In this document: in pieces, positions 8,142-16,476 of the stretch
How the letters are laid out: each line of letters starts with the position of its first letter
How positions within the stretch are numbered: position 1 is the stretch's first letter
Origin: Bacteroidota bacterium
GTDB taxonomy: Bacteria; Bacteroidota; Bacteroidia; JAADEI01
Reading direction: 5' to 3'
Length of the DNA: 35,038 nt
Assembly (NCBI GenBank): GCA_026992635.1
Contig: JALWYU010000099.1
Coordinates: forward strand, 1 to 35,038
The notes under the pieces: generated by a model
What the model saw: only the letters and a program-made list of their open reading frames with translations
Databases searched by the model: none
Told to the model about the DNA's origin: nothing
Made by a program: the position numbers and the translations under genes

Positions 8142-8507
8142 GGGATGGGGGTAAGCCGGATTCTGTTTTTGACGCCTGTCATTTGTCTGAGCAGCCCACC
8201 TGCCGGCACCGGGCGGGCAACCCTCCCCTCCACCAATCGGGTGGGCCGGCATTTCGGCTTTGTAGCCCTGTGGGGTTTGCCCAACTGTCCCCTCGCGGGG
8301 ACAGCCCCCGCCTACGCGGGTTTTCACCCTGTCCCAAAGGACAGGATAGTTTCTGTGGCACTTGCCGTCCCACCCACTTTTCAGTGGGTGAGCCTCCGGT
8401 TCCCCGGAGCACAGTGCCCTGGGCTATCCGGACTTTCCTCACCTGGCGACTTCCTCCTCCGACAACCCACTGCTTCTGCCGCCAGGTGCGACAGGCACCC
8501 CCATCCC
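8142..8507 (-). ncRNA. rnpB: RNase P RNA, bacterial type A
   Basis: Read on the minus strand, the universal core is present: GAGGAAAGTCCGGATAGC near the 5' side, GTGCCACAGAAACTAT, GGGCAAACCCCA, AGACAAATGACAGGC, and the 3' hallmark ACAGAATCCGGCTTACC. The long-range helices fit exactly. P1 pairs GGGATGGGGGT (8507-8497) with ACCCCCATCCC (8152-8142), 11 of 11. P2 pairs GCCTGTC (8496-8490) with GACAGGC (8180-8174). P3 is CACCTGGCG/CGCCAGGTG (8488-8480 and 8448-8440). Length is about 366 bases, normal for type A. It is the catalytic RNA that trims pre-tRNA 5' ends. Its first 69 bases overlap the end of tatC on the same strand, so P1, P2 and P3 5' sequences are also codons. No separate promoter was identified; it may be processed from the infB-tatC transcript. 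Confidence 0.97.
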
Positions 8508-9455
8508 ATCCTCTCCAACGTTTTGAACCGGCAATTCAGTTCCCGGACCAGCATCCACTGCCTGCTCCCCTACCCTTTCCTCCTGACTATCGGTGGAAAC
8601 CACCAGCTTCCGACCCACCCACACCGTCAATTCAAACAACCCATACATGGGCAATGCAATCAGAATCTGTGTCAAAACATCGGGCGGCGTCAACAACGCA
8701 CCCACCACAAAACATCCCACAAAAATGTAGGGGCGCCACCGACGTAAACCCTCCACCGTAACCAGACCCATCCGAATCAAGAGCAGCAAAACCAGGGGCG
8801 TCAAAAATACCAGTAGCGACGCACCCATCACACTCAAAAACGTCCTCAAATACGACTGAATGCTGATCAAATTGGTAATTGCCGGACTCACCTGATAAAA
8901 GTACAGAAAACGCACGGCAAAAGGCACCAGCACAAAATACCCGAACGCCAGACCACAACCCGCTAAACCCGCAAACAACCACCAGGTTCGCTGAACCCAC
9001 CGGCGCTCATGCGGATACAATCCTGGCTTCAAAAAACGCCACAACTCAAAAAGCACATATGGCAACGCCAAAACCAACCCACTGAACACCGCAATCTGCA
9101 GGTGCAAAAGGAACTGGGCAGGCAACGACGTATTGATCAACTGAAAACGCATACCCGACGCCGCCGACGACCCCTCTTCACTACAAAACCAGGACACGCC
9201 CCAATCACACAGCACACGAAACGTGATAAAATCCGAATACAGTGGAGGCAACAGAATATGGTCTACAATCCAGCGTACCCACACAAACCCCACAACACTG
9301 AAAAGAAAAACCGCAATCAGTCCACGCAACAGATGACGGCGAAGCGCCTCCAGATGCTCTAAGAAAGACATCGTATGGGCGGTCGTCGGTGATGGCGCAG
9401 GCGATGGCGCCCGAACCTTACCCACTCCGCGCTTCTCGCCACCCCGAACAATCAT
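8439..9455 (-). CDS. tatC: Sec-independent protein translocase TatC
   Basis: TatC is the polytopic receptor of the twin-arginine export pathway and binds RR signal peptides. MSFLEHLEALRRHLLRGL is the typical TatC opening, followed by about six membrane segments, LALPYVLFELWRFLKPGLYPHERR with the conserved FxxPGL-type loop, and GALLTPPDVLTQILIALPMYGLFE near the end. There is a 28-residue extension before MSFLEH if the ATG at 9455 is used. That start overlaps the infB stop as ATGA, which favours coupling, but ATG at 9371 is possible. The ~50-residue polar C-terminal tail is unusual: its last 23 codons including the stop are the 5' part of rnpB. No tatA is in the window. Confidence 0.96.
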   Translation of the reverse strand: MIVRGGEKRGVGKVRAPSPAPSPTTAHTMSFLEHLEALRRHLLRGLIAVFLFSVVGFVWVRWIVDHILLPPLYSDFITFRVLCDWGVSWFCSEEGSSAASGMRFQLINTSLPAQFLLHLQIAVFSGLVLALPYVLFELWRFLKPGLYPHERRWVQRTWWLFAGLAGCGLAFGYFVLVPFAVRFLYFYQVSPAITNLISIQSYLRTFLSVMGASLLVFLTPLVLLLLIRMGLVTVEGLRRWRPYIFVGCFVVGALLTPPDVLTQILIALPMYGLFELTVWVGRKLVVSTDSQEERVGEQAVDAGPGTELPVQNVGEDGMGVPVAPGGRSSGLSEEEVAR

Positions 9456-12400
9456 CCCCTACGGGATGACGCACCTGCCGACTCCGCCGCCGCCGGGGCA
9501 GCCGCCTCCGAAGGCTTCACCAGCTGAATCTCAAAGCATTCCAGCATATCTCCGGGCTTGACATCGTCAAATCCCGCAATGTGCACACCACATTCATACC
9601 CCTCTGCCACCTCTTTAACGTCGTCTTTGAAACGCTTAAGTGAGTCAATCGTACCCGTATAGACCACCACCCCATCACGAATCACATGCACGCGGGCACC
9701 CCGGCGAATCACACCCTGGCGAACCAGACACCCGGCAACGGTGCCCACACCCCGAATCCGAAAGATTGCCTTCACCTCGGCAGTGCCCAGAATCACTTCC
9801 TTCTCAACCGGTTTTCGCAACCCTTCCACTGCCGCCTGAATGTCCTCAATCAACTTGTAAATCACTGAGTACGTGCGAATCTCCACACCCTCTTGCTCGG
9901 CACGCGTCCGTGCCTTGGGATGCGGACGAACATGAAATCCAATGACAATCGCCTGCGTCGCCGCCGCCAGCACAATATCCGATTCCGAAATCTGACCAAT
10001 GTCCGCATAAATGATGCGCACAGTTACGTCTTCTACACTCAGGCGCGAGAGGGCGTCGCGGACCGCCTCCAGCGTGCCATACGTATCGGCGCGAATGATC
10101 AGGTTCAGTTCGGCAACCTCGCCCTTCTCAACCTGCTTGTGCAAATCGGCGAATCGCGCACGGCGCACACGATATTGCTGTTCGCGCAGAATGCGCTCCC
10201 GATATTGCGCCACTTTTCTTGCGAGGCTTTCGTCTTTGTACACCACGAAGCGGTCGCCCGCCTCGGGCAACACCTCAAACCCCGTGACACGAACGGGCGT
10301 ACCCGGTGGGGCTTCCTCCACGGGCTTACCCCGCTCATCCAGCATAGCACGCACCCGACAAAAGGCATGGCCCGCCACTAAGGGCATCCCCTTCTTCAGA
10401 ACACCCTCCATAACCAACAGCGTCGCAGCGTTACCCAACCCGCTGATCTGCTGCGCCTCTATCACATAGCCTTTAGGACGGACGTCAATCGGGGCTTTGA
10501 GCTCTTTCAATTCTGCCAGCAACAGAATCTTCTCCAGCAATTCGGGTACGCCAATCCCTTTCAGGGCAGAGATTTCCTGGGCAAGGTACTCGCCACCCCA
10601 TTCCTCCACCAGAAAGCCCAGCTCCGCCAGCTGCTGATACACACGCTGGGGATTGGCATCCGGCAGGTCAATCTTGTTGATGGCAAAGATGATGTCCAGT
10701 CCTGCCGATTGGGCATGACTGATGGCTTCCCGCGTCTGGGGCATAACCCCCTCATTGGCGGCAATCACAATAATCGCAATATCGGCAATTTTTGCGCCCC
10801 GCGCACGCATAGACGTAAATGCCTCGTGCCCGGGCGTATCCAGAAAAGTGATCTTCTGGTTGTTGTCCAGCGTAACCTGATACGCACCAATATGCTGGGT
10901 GATGCCTCCGGCTTCCCCCGCTACCACATTCGTCTTCCGGATATAGTCCAGCAATCGCGTTTTCCCGTGATCCACATGCCCCATCACCACCACCACCGGC
11001 GGACGTACACGCCATTCCTTTGGCTCCTCTTCCTCCTCTTCAATCATCTGTTCCTTCACATCCACAAAGCGCACCTCATAGCCCAGTTCACCCGCAATCA
11101 ATTCAATGAGTTCTTTATCCAGGCGCTGATTCAGCGTAACCATATTCCCCAGCTCCATGCACATCCCAATGATCTGCTGTGGCGACACGTTCATCAAGGA
11201 TGCCAGCTCCGCCGTCGTCAAGAATTCCGAGACCTCTAAGACCTTCTTTTCCTCTGTGAGGACACCTTCCTGACGGCGCTTCCGCTTGCGTTCCTTCTTC
11301 TTTTTCACTTTGCCCAGAGTAAATACGGTGGGCACCAGCGTGGGAGTGTCTTTCTTTTTCTTTTCTGGCGTGGGCTTTTCTTCTTTCTTTCGGGCTTTTC
11401 GCTTCGCCGTACTGTACGTTCGTACCTGCCGGGGATGAACCACCACACGCCGAACCGGCGGCACCACCGATGATTCTTCCGCCGCCGACTCACGAACACC
11501 CACAATCCCCACACCACGCTTGTCTTCCTTGCCAATAGTAACTTCGGGCTTACTCCGGCTCCTGTCTTTTTCCTTTGCCCATTCCCGCCCTTTATCCTGA
11601 TCGGGAGAAGGTGCCACAGATGACTGGGCAGGCACGCCCTTTGCCGCGAGCGCACGCCCCTTGCTCCGCCCTTTCTCTTTGTCTTTTCCTTTGTCTTTGC
11701 GTGCTTCCCGACTTTTCTTCAAAAAGACCGATGAACCCTCCAGCTTGGCAGGGTCCAGTCTGCCCACCACCTGCGGACCTTCAAGCACTGCAGACGAGCC
11801 GGTTGTCAGACCACCTGCCTCCAGACCGGAACTCCCCGAAGGCGATTCAGTGGTCTTCTCCCCTACACCATCGGTTGCCTCTGCTTTTGCAGGTGTGTGC
11901 GCAGTGCTGTCTTCCTTTTCTGGTTGCACGTCTTTTGCTTCTGTTGCTGGCGACGCCTGCACCTGCACCCCTGTACCCTCCTCTTCTTTTTCAGGTGGAG
12001 ACACCTCCTTTTTCCTTGCTCCAACACCTTTCTTTCCCTCCAGGTCTACTTTCCCCACGATCTGAACACTCAGCTCTGCAGCAGGGGAGGGGGTGCTAAC
12101 CTGCGAACGCACTCCACTGCTTTCTGATGAGTCCGAAGGAGTGGGCGTGCCCGCTTCCTTCTTCTTGCCTTTTGTTTTTTTGGCTGGAGCAGTGGCAGAA
12201 GCCTCTGGTGCCGTCGCCCCCGACGTCCGCGCTTTCTTCTGGGGCCAGAAAACCTCCTCAAGCAACTTGCGTAGCTGGGCATCCGCTTTGAAATGTTCCA
12301 GTACGTCCTGTGCGATTTCCGGATCAACCTTTGAGCTGGGCGACCGAACAGGGATACCACGCTTCTCCAGAAACTCCCGAATATCGTTAAATGTGAGTTT

Positions 12401-12478
12401 CAGCTGGTCCATTAGCCATTTGACCGGAACACGCTTCTTGCCCTGCGTACTGCCGCTGGTTGCTGTCTTGCGACCCAT
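9452..12478 (-). CDS. infB: Translation initiation factor IF-2
   Basis: This GTPase brings fMet-tRNA to the 30S subunit and promotes subunit joining. The N-terminal IF2 helix domain reads [20 protein letters not shown]. Next is a ~320-residue charged, Lys/Glu/Ser/Pro-rich linker (about 90-410), then an IF2_N domain ([20 protein letters not shown]). The G domain begins near residue 499 with GHVDHGKT (G1), [10 protein letters not shown] (G2), DTPGHEAF (G3), NKID (G4) and SALKG (G5). Domains II to IV and the C2 domain follow through to [14 protein letters not shown]. At 1008 residues it is long, due to the linker. Start is ATG at 12478. nusA, the usual partner, is absent; tsaB is upstream and tatC is coupled downstream. 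Confidence 0.98.
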   Translation of the reverse strand: MGRKTATSGSTQGKKRVPVKWLMDQLKLTFNDIREFLEKRGIPVRSPSSKVDPEIAQDVLEHFKADAQLRKLLEEVFWPQKKARTSGATAPEASATAPAKKTKGKKKEAGTPTPSDSSESSGVRSQVSTPSPAAELSVQIVGKVDLEGKKGVGARKKEVSPPEKEEEGTGVQVQASPATEAKDVQPEKEDSTAHTPAKAEATDGVGEKTTESPSGSSGLEAGGLTTGSSAVLEGPQVVGRLDPAKLEGSSVFLKKSREARKDKGKDKEKGRSKGRALAAKGVPAQSSVAPSPDQDKGREWAKEKDRSRSKPEVTIGKEDKRGVGIVGVRESAAEESSVVPPVRRVVVHPRQVRTYSTAKRKARKKEEKPTPEKKKKDTPTLVPTVFTLGKVKKKKERKRKRRQEGVLTEEKKVLEVSEFLTTAELASLMNVSPQQIIGMCMELGNMVTLNQRLDKELIELIAGELGYEVRFVDVKEQMIEEEEEEPKEWRVRPPVVVVMGHVDHGKTRLLDYIRKTNVVAGEAGGITQHIGAYQVTLDNNQKITFLDTPGHEAFTSMRARGAKIADIAIIVIAANEGVMPQTREAISHAQSAGLDIIFAINKIDLPDANPQRVYQQLAELGFLVEEWGGEYLAQEISALKGIGVPELLEKILLLAELKELKAPIDVRPKGYVIEAQQISGLGNAATLLVMEGVLKKGMPLVAGHAFCRVRAMLDERGKPVEEAPPGTPVRVTGFEVLPEAGDRFVVYKDESLARKVAQYRERILREQQYRVRRARFADLHKQVEKGEVAELNLIIRADTYGTLEAVRDALSRLSVEDVTVRIIYADIGQISESDIVLAAATQAIVIGFHVRPHPKARTRAEQEGVEIRTYSVIYKLIEDIQAAVEGLRKPVEKEVILGTAEVKAIFRIRGVGTVAGCLVRQGVIRRGARVHVIRDGVVVYTGTIDSLKRFKDDVKEVAEGYECGVHIAGFDDVKPGDMLECFEIQLVKPSEAAAPAAAESAGASSRRG

Positions 12479-12616
12479 TGGTTTGTTTTCATGAACTGCT
12501 TTCGCCCCGAAAAGAGAACTTAACTCAGATTTTCAATGAAAAGAACGGATTCTTTCGCCGAAAAGTTCACGATTCGTTCCACAATCCCTGTAGAAGGCTT
12601 TCTGACGACCCGCCCA

Positions 12617-12648
12617 CAAACGTAATGCACTTCAAATCAGGCAGACAA
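12617..12648 (-). promoter_or_regulatory. Candidate Bacteroidota-type promoter for infB
   Basis: On the minus strand TTG (12648-12646) is followed after 21 bases by TACGTTTG (12624-12617), an exact match to the Bacteroidota -7 element TAnnTTTG; a TTTG at 12652-12649 gives 24-base spacing instead. It predicts a start about 7 bases downstream and a leader of roughly 130 bases before infB. The upstream element touches the 3' end of tsaB. Match by eye only. Confidence 0.5.
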
Positions 12649-13353
12649 CAAAAATGAAGGCACCGCCGGTGAATAAGGATACACATACCAGGGCTGCGCG
12701 TCGGTGGGCAACCACAAACTCCGTTCAATCCCATATGCCATCGCCAGAAGAAAATCCCGGGCAGTCAGAACACACCACCGAATCGCTACATCCGCCCGAT
12801 TGACAACCATGCTGTGCACCCCATATTGCGGAAAGGGTAGCCGGTTCAGGGCAGAAATAGAAAGAATCTGAATGGAACGCCAGCAGGCTTCCGCAAAGAA
12901 AAACTCCATAGAAGGGGGACCCGACACACACAGCGCATAATACGCCCGACGATGCGCAGGAATGCAAAGCACTACGGGCGTCCGAACCAGACTCACAGGC
13001 GATTCCGACCCTTCCAGCCGAAGCACCGCACCCCACAACCCGGCAAACGTGGGTAAGCCCACAAGCCGTATGCCCCGCGCACAGGCAATTCCCTTCGCAT
13101 AGGCTAAACCTATGCGCAACCCCGTAAAGGAGCCCGGACCCAAAACCACACCCACAACATCCAGATTGGTCCAGCTCCACCCCGCACACCCCATTACCCG
13201 CTCCACAACAAGTGGTAAGTCCCGGCTGTGATCCACCTGCGGACCCATCACCACGTGAGCAACTATGCGTGCCTCACCTTTCTCGGGACAAAAAACGCCG
13301 GCACCCACCGAAAGCGTATCCCCCGACGTGTCCAGAATCAAAAACCGGTACAT
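12637..13353 (-). CDS. tsaB: tRNA threonylcarbamoyladenosine biosynthesis protein TsaB
   Basis: TsaB is the non-catalytic ASKHA-fold partner of TsaD, needed with TsaC/Sua5 and TsaE to make t6A at position 37 of ANN-decoding tRNAs. The opening FLILDTSGDTLSVG, HSRDLPLVVERVM, and the signature VVLGPGSFTGLRIGLAYAKGIA are all present, followed by the less conserved half with ALCVSG-type strands. Length (238 aa) is normal. Start is ATG at 13353, 24 bases after the stop of the M28 peptidase gene, so the two are probably one transcript. It stands 158 bases before infB. Confidence 0.93.
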   Translation of the reverse strand: MYRFLILDTSGDTLSVGAGVFCPEKGEARIVAHVVMGPQVDHSRDLPLVVERVMGCAGWSWTNLDVVGVVLGPGSFTGLRIGLAYAKGIACARGIRLVGLPTFAGLWGAVLRLEGSESPVSLVRTPVVLCIPAHRRAYYALCVSGPPSMEFFFAEACWRSIQILSISALNRLPFPQYGVHSMVVNRADVAIRWCVLTARDFLLAMAYGIERSLWLPTDAQPWYVYPYSPAVPSFLLSA

Positions 13354-13377
13354 GCCCCAAGTCCTCCTTCGCCCCTT

Positions 13378-15069
13378 TCAGAATTGAACAGACACTGTGA
13401 GTTCCTGATCGCCCCGACGAACACGCACCTGAACCGTATCGCCAGGACGAAACCGACTGAGCACCTCCATATACGTGTAAATGTTGTCAATTTCGGTGTC
13501 GTCCATCTTGATAATGATGTCGCCTGCTTTTAGTCCGGCACGCCAGGCGGGCTTCCCGCGAACCACGCCATCTATCCGGACGCCCCGACCACTGTACGCA
13601 TAATCCGGAAAGATGCCCAGGGTTACGCGGAAGCCGGGCGTACGCCTGCCTTGCCCATGGGGATGCGCCACCGCCTGAAAAGGCAGAGAGTCTATCGTGT
13701 CCAGTGCCACCAGAACCTGAACCAGAAACTCCAGAATTTCCGCCATACCCGAATAATTCAGGCGGTCGGGCACGTCCGAAGGACGGTGATAATCCGTGTG
13801 CAACCCCGTGAATACATGCATCACCGGAATCTGCTTCCGGTAAAAAGAGGTGTGGTCCGAGGGACCCAGGCCACTGCCTCCTGTCCGAATCCGAAACGAC
13901 GGACGCACAACCCGATAAACCGAATCAAGCAAGGGTTGCCAGGCAGGCGAAGACTCCGTACCCAGCAATTGAAGCAGCGTATCTACTCTGCCCACCATAT
14001 CCAGGTTGACGACAGCCAGGACGCGCTCCAGCGCAATCGGAGAATGCTCCACGAAGTACCGGGAGCCCAGCAACCCCAGTTCCTCCCCATCAAAAGCAAT
14101 GAACACGAGGTGGTGCCGACGATGCGTACGCCCGCCCATTGTCCGGGCGAGCTCAAGGAGGAGTGCCACGCCACTGGCGTTGTCGTCGGCGCCAAAGTGA
14201 ATGCGGCCTGGAAGTGTGTCGCGGGAGCCGGGCACCTGTCCTCTCCCCAGATGATCCAGATGCGCGCACACGATCAGGTAGCGCCCCGAACACGAATCGG
14301 CATTGCAGGGCAACATCCCCACCACATTGTACCCATACCGATGCTGAATCGTGGCATGCAGCTGGAAGGTTACGGGTGTACCTGCTTTGAATTGCTTCCA
14401 GTCCTGAAGGGCATCGGGGACAAACACCACGGGAAACGAAAACGTACTGCCCGGATACCAGTTCAGCGTGTCAATAAAAGATTGCAGGGCACTGAGGGGC
14501 AGCAGGACGATAGCAGGCTTCAACCGTTTTACTTCACTGAGCAAAAAGGGCAGGTTGCGACTGCGTACGCAGGTGTCAGGTACCCAGAGCGCGCGTCCAG
14601 GCGCGGCAATCAGTGAATCGCCAGGACACTGCAGGATCGCAAGTGGGGCTTTGCCTGTGTCCGTGCCGGAATAGCGGGAGGGATACCAGTCCAAAACCCT
14701 GCGCCTGCCAATTTGCAACGTTCCGTGCCAGACCCGACGGTACGCCACTTGAAAGCGTTGCAGGTAAGCGGAACTGCCCGACGCGCCATTCCGGATGAGG
14801 GGCGTCAAGCCCAGACGACGAAACTGATTGAGAATATAGTGGACTGCCTGTTCGCCGCCATCTGTCCCCGTTGCCCGACCGGCAAACGCTTCGGAACACA
14901 ATGCGGTGACGTGCTGGCGCAAGCGCTGTACAGCTGAAGTTTCACTTTGTTGGGATGTCCATCCCCCTGCAAAAAAAACTGCTATAGCCACTGTGAACCC
15001 TGTTAATCCCCAAACACGCGCAGGTGAGGAAAGAGCCTTTCGGGCTTGTGTAGAGCGAAATGAGTACAT
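13378..15069 (-). CDS. Secreted M28 family zinc aminopeptidase with C-terminal PDZ domain
   Basis: A di-zinc exopeptidase, probably periplasmic. One N-terminal hydrophobic segment (GLTGFTVAIAVFFAGGW) acts as signal or anchor. The metal ligands are readable in order: CAHLDH (His, Asp-region), ADDNASG (bridging Asp), GEELGLLGS (catalytic Glu and ligand), NLDMVGR (Asp) and GLHTDYH (His). A PA-like insert probably occupies the stretch before the catalytic domain. The last ~90 residues form a PDZ domain (GVVRGKPAWRAGLKAGDIIIKMDD) that may recognise substrate or partner C-termini. Start is ATG at 15069. It is first in the minus-strand block, divergent from the bactofilin-like gene. Substrate cannot be read from sequence. 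Confidence 0.92.
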   Translation of the reverse strand: MYSFRSTQARKALSSPARVWGLTGFTVAIAVFFAGGWTSQQSETSAVQRLRQHVTALCSEAFAGRATGTDGGEQAVHYILNQFRRLGLTPLIRNGASGSSAYLQRFQVAYRRVWHGTLQIGRRRVLDWYPSRYSGTDTGKAPLAILQCPGDSLIAAPGRALWVPDTCVRSRNLPFLLSEVKRLKPAIVLLPLSALQSFIDTLNWYPGSTFSFPVVFVPDALQDWKQFKAGTPVTFQLHATIQHRYGYNVVGMLPCNADSCSGRYLIVCAHLDHLGRGQVPGSRDTLPGRIHFGADDNASGVALLLELARTMGGRTHRRHHLVFIAFDGEELGLLGSRYFVEHSPIALERVLAVVNLDMVGRVDTLLQLLGTESSPAWQPLLDSVYRVVRPSFRIRTGGSGLGPSDHTSFYRKQIPVMHVFTGLHTDYHRPSDVPDRLNYSGMAEILEFLVQVLVALDTIDSLPFQAVAHPHGQGRRTPGFRVTLGIFPDYAYSGRGVRIDGVVRGKPAWRAGLKAGDIIIKMDDTEIDNIYTYMEVLSRFRPGDTVQVRVRRGDQELTVSVQF

Positions 15070-15208
15070 GGAGCACAGGTTTTGGCGTACTCAATTTCTG
15101 TTTCGTGGATTTGCCCTAACTTACCAGAGGAAAAGAAGGTTTTCGTGCTGAAAACCGTGCGCGCTTCCGTGCGCAGGTGCAACCAGTGGTCAGTTTGAAT
15201 GGATAACG
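15070..15208. promoter_or_regulatory. Divergent intergenic region between M28 peptidase and bactofilin-like gene
   Basis: This 139-base region must hold promoters in both directions. It contains a small inverted repeat (TGCGC...GCGCA around 15155-15180) and two GTGCGC direct copies. On the minus strand TAAGTTAG is a partial match to a -7 element. On the plus strand TTTG lies near 15197, too close to the ATG to be certain. No firm promoter is claimed. Confidence 0.35.
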
Positions 15209-16396
15209 ATGCGGGGCGGGTTTTGGTTCATGCTTCTCACGATTCTGACGATGCCAATCCGGGGATATTGCCAGACCTCCTGGGAAATCAGTTTCTTTTA
15301 TGGGCGTCGCCCTCTGCAGATTGACTCGGTCTTTTCAGGGGACCTGGTCATTGCCAACGCTGAGCCGGTTCGCCTATCCGGCTATGTAGGCGGCGATGCC
15401 GTGATCGTTGCGCCCATTGTTCACCTGTCGGCATTCACGGTTCAGGGCCGCCTCTTCCTGCTCTGCAAACAATGTGTGCTGACGGACGTCCACATAGATG
15501 AGAAGGCGATTCTTTCGGTTTTTCGGGCTATCAGGATGCGGCATGTTCGTGTTCGGAAAGGGATTCGCCTCCGCGCACAAACCCTTCAGATGGAAAAGGA
15601 CACTTTTCGGGGGACATTTCTGGCGACGGTCCGCGATTCCATTGTGATTCACGAGGCGGACCTGGATCGGGCAATCCTGGGCGCGGAACAGTATACAGAA
15701 ATTCAGCGGACAATTCTTCGGCAGCGTACACTGGTTTTGAGCCCTGCACTCTTCCTGGAAGACGTACGCATGCAGGATACATTGATCCACAATGCTGAGC
15801 GGTTGGTGCCCTTTCAGGTGCAGGGACCACTTTTGTATCGTGCGCGGCTGGACGAAGAAGCCCGAACCCTCGTCAAACGCATGGCAATCCCCTACGAACG
15901 GATTGGACGAACCATTCGGCTTACACTCTGGATCCTGTGGATCGTGTTTTCGGGTGTGCTGATTTTGTTATTGAGCCGGTTCTCGTTTTTAGACCTGGAA
16001 GACGCGACGCGCCGCCTGATGCGCACACCCCTGCGTGCATTGTTGTGGGGATTGGGTTTGTGGGTCGTACTGGTTGGGGGCAGCCTCCTCGCACTGATTA
16101 CGTTGATTGGCTTGCCTATTGCCCTTTTGGGCGTACTGCTGATCATTGTCTTGCTCTGGGGGATGCTGGGTCTGGTATCCGTAGGGCTGGTCCGCCTTAT
16201 TGAACAGCGCTTTACAGCTGGGTTGTCCTGGTGGGTTCGCCTGTCGCTGGCTATGCTCATCGGAGCATTGTGGCTACTTCTTCTGGAGTGGACGATCTGG
16301 AGCTGGCTCCTTCTTCTTTTAGTGGCGACGCTCTGGTATGGCGCCCTGCTCTATGGATGGCGTGCCTCCAGTGGACAGCGTACCTCTCCCACCTGA
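15209..16396 (+). CDS. Exported bactofilin-like beta-helix protein with C-terminal membrane domain
   Basis: A signal peptide (MLLTILTMPIRGYCQ) precedes a region (about 30-200) of short strands with polymer-forming, bactofilin-like turns: FSGDLVIANAEPVRLSGYVGG, DAVIVAPIVHLSAFTVQGRL. This is followed by about four membrane helices (LTLWILWIVFSGVLILLL; ALLWGLGLWVVLVGGSLLALITLIGLPIALLG; two more at the end). The pattern RTPLRALLWGLGL...LITLIGLPIALL is seen in membrane proteins that pair a bactofilin-type beta-helix with a C-terminal permease-like bundle. With a signal peptide, the beta-helix would face the periplasm, unlike cytoplasmic bactofilins. Function unknown, perhaps envelope organisation. 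The glycosyltransferase follows closely. Confidence 0.75.
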   Translation: MRGGFWFMLLTILTMPIRGYCQTSWEISFFYGRRPLQIDSVFSGDLVIANAEPVRLSGYVGGDAVIVAPIVHLSAFTVQGRLFLLCKQCVLTDVHIDEKAILSVFRAIRMRHVRVRKGIRLRAQTLQMEKDTFRGTFLATVRDSIVIHEADLDRAILGAEQYTEIQRTILRQRTLVLSPALFLEDVRMQDTLIHNAERLVPFQVQGPLLYRARLDEEARTLVKRMAIPYERIGRTIRLTLWILWIVFSGVLILLLSRFSFLDLEDATRRLMRTPLRALLWGLGLWVVLVGGSLLALITLIGLPIALLGVLLIIVLLWGMLGLVSVGLVRLIEQRFTAGLSWWVRLSLAMLIGALWLLLLEWTIWSWLLLLLVATLWYGALLYGWRASSGQRTSPT

Positions 16397-16426
16397 AAAT
16401 CCCGAAACGAACGTCCGATATCACGC

Positions 16427-16446
16427 AAAGGAGTTGCCTAACCATC
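16427..16446 (+). promoter_or_regulatory. Strong Shine-Dalgarno with no canonical start at the expected distance
   Basis: AAAGGAG at 16427-16433 is the best ribosome-binding site in the window. In the glycosyltransferase frame the codon 10 bases downstream is ATC (16444-16446), not ATG, GTG or TTG. The first in-frame ATG is at 16477. A TTG directly after the site (16434) is in another frame and too close. Confidence 0.4.
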
Positions 16447-16476
16447 GGAAAAACCAAAAAACGCGTTTTCCGCTCC

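Noticed and set aside
8108-8761. ORFs over rnpB (8108-8761, 8145-8747, 8179-8442, 8004-8327) and the N-terminal extension of HU to 8284
   Set aside because: They translate the RNase P RNA, whose conserved core and helices are clear.
13651-14616. 321-aa plus-strand ORF
   Set aside because: Antisense to the M28 peptidase with clear metal ligands.
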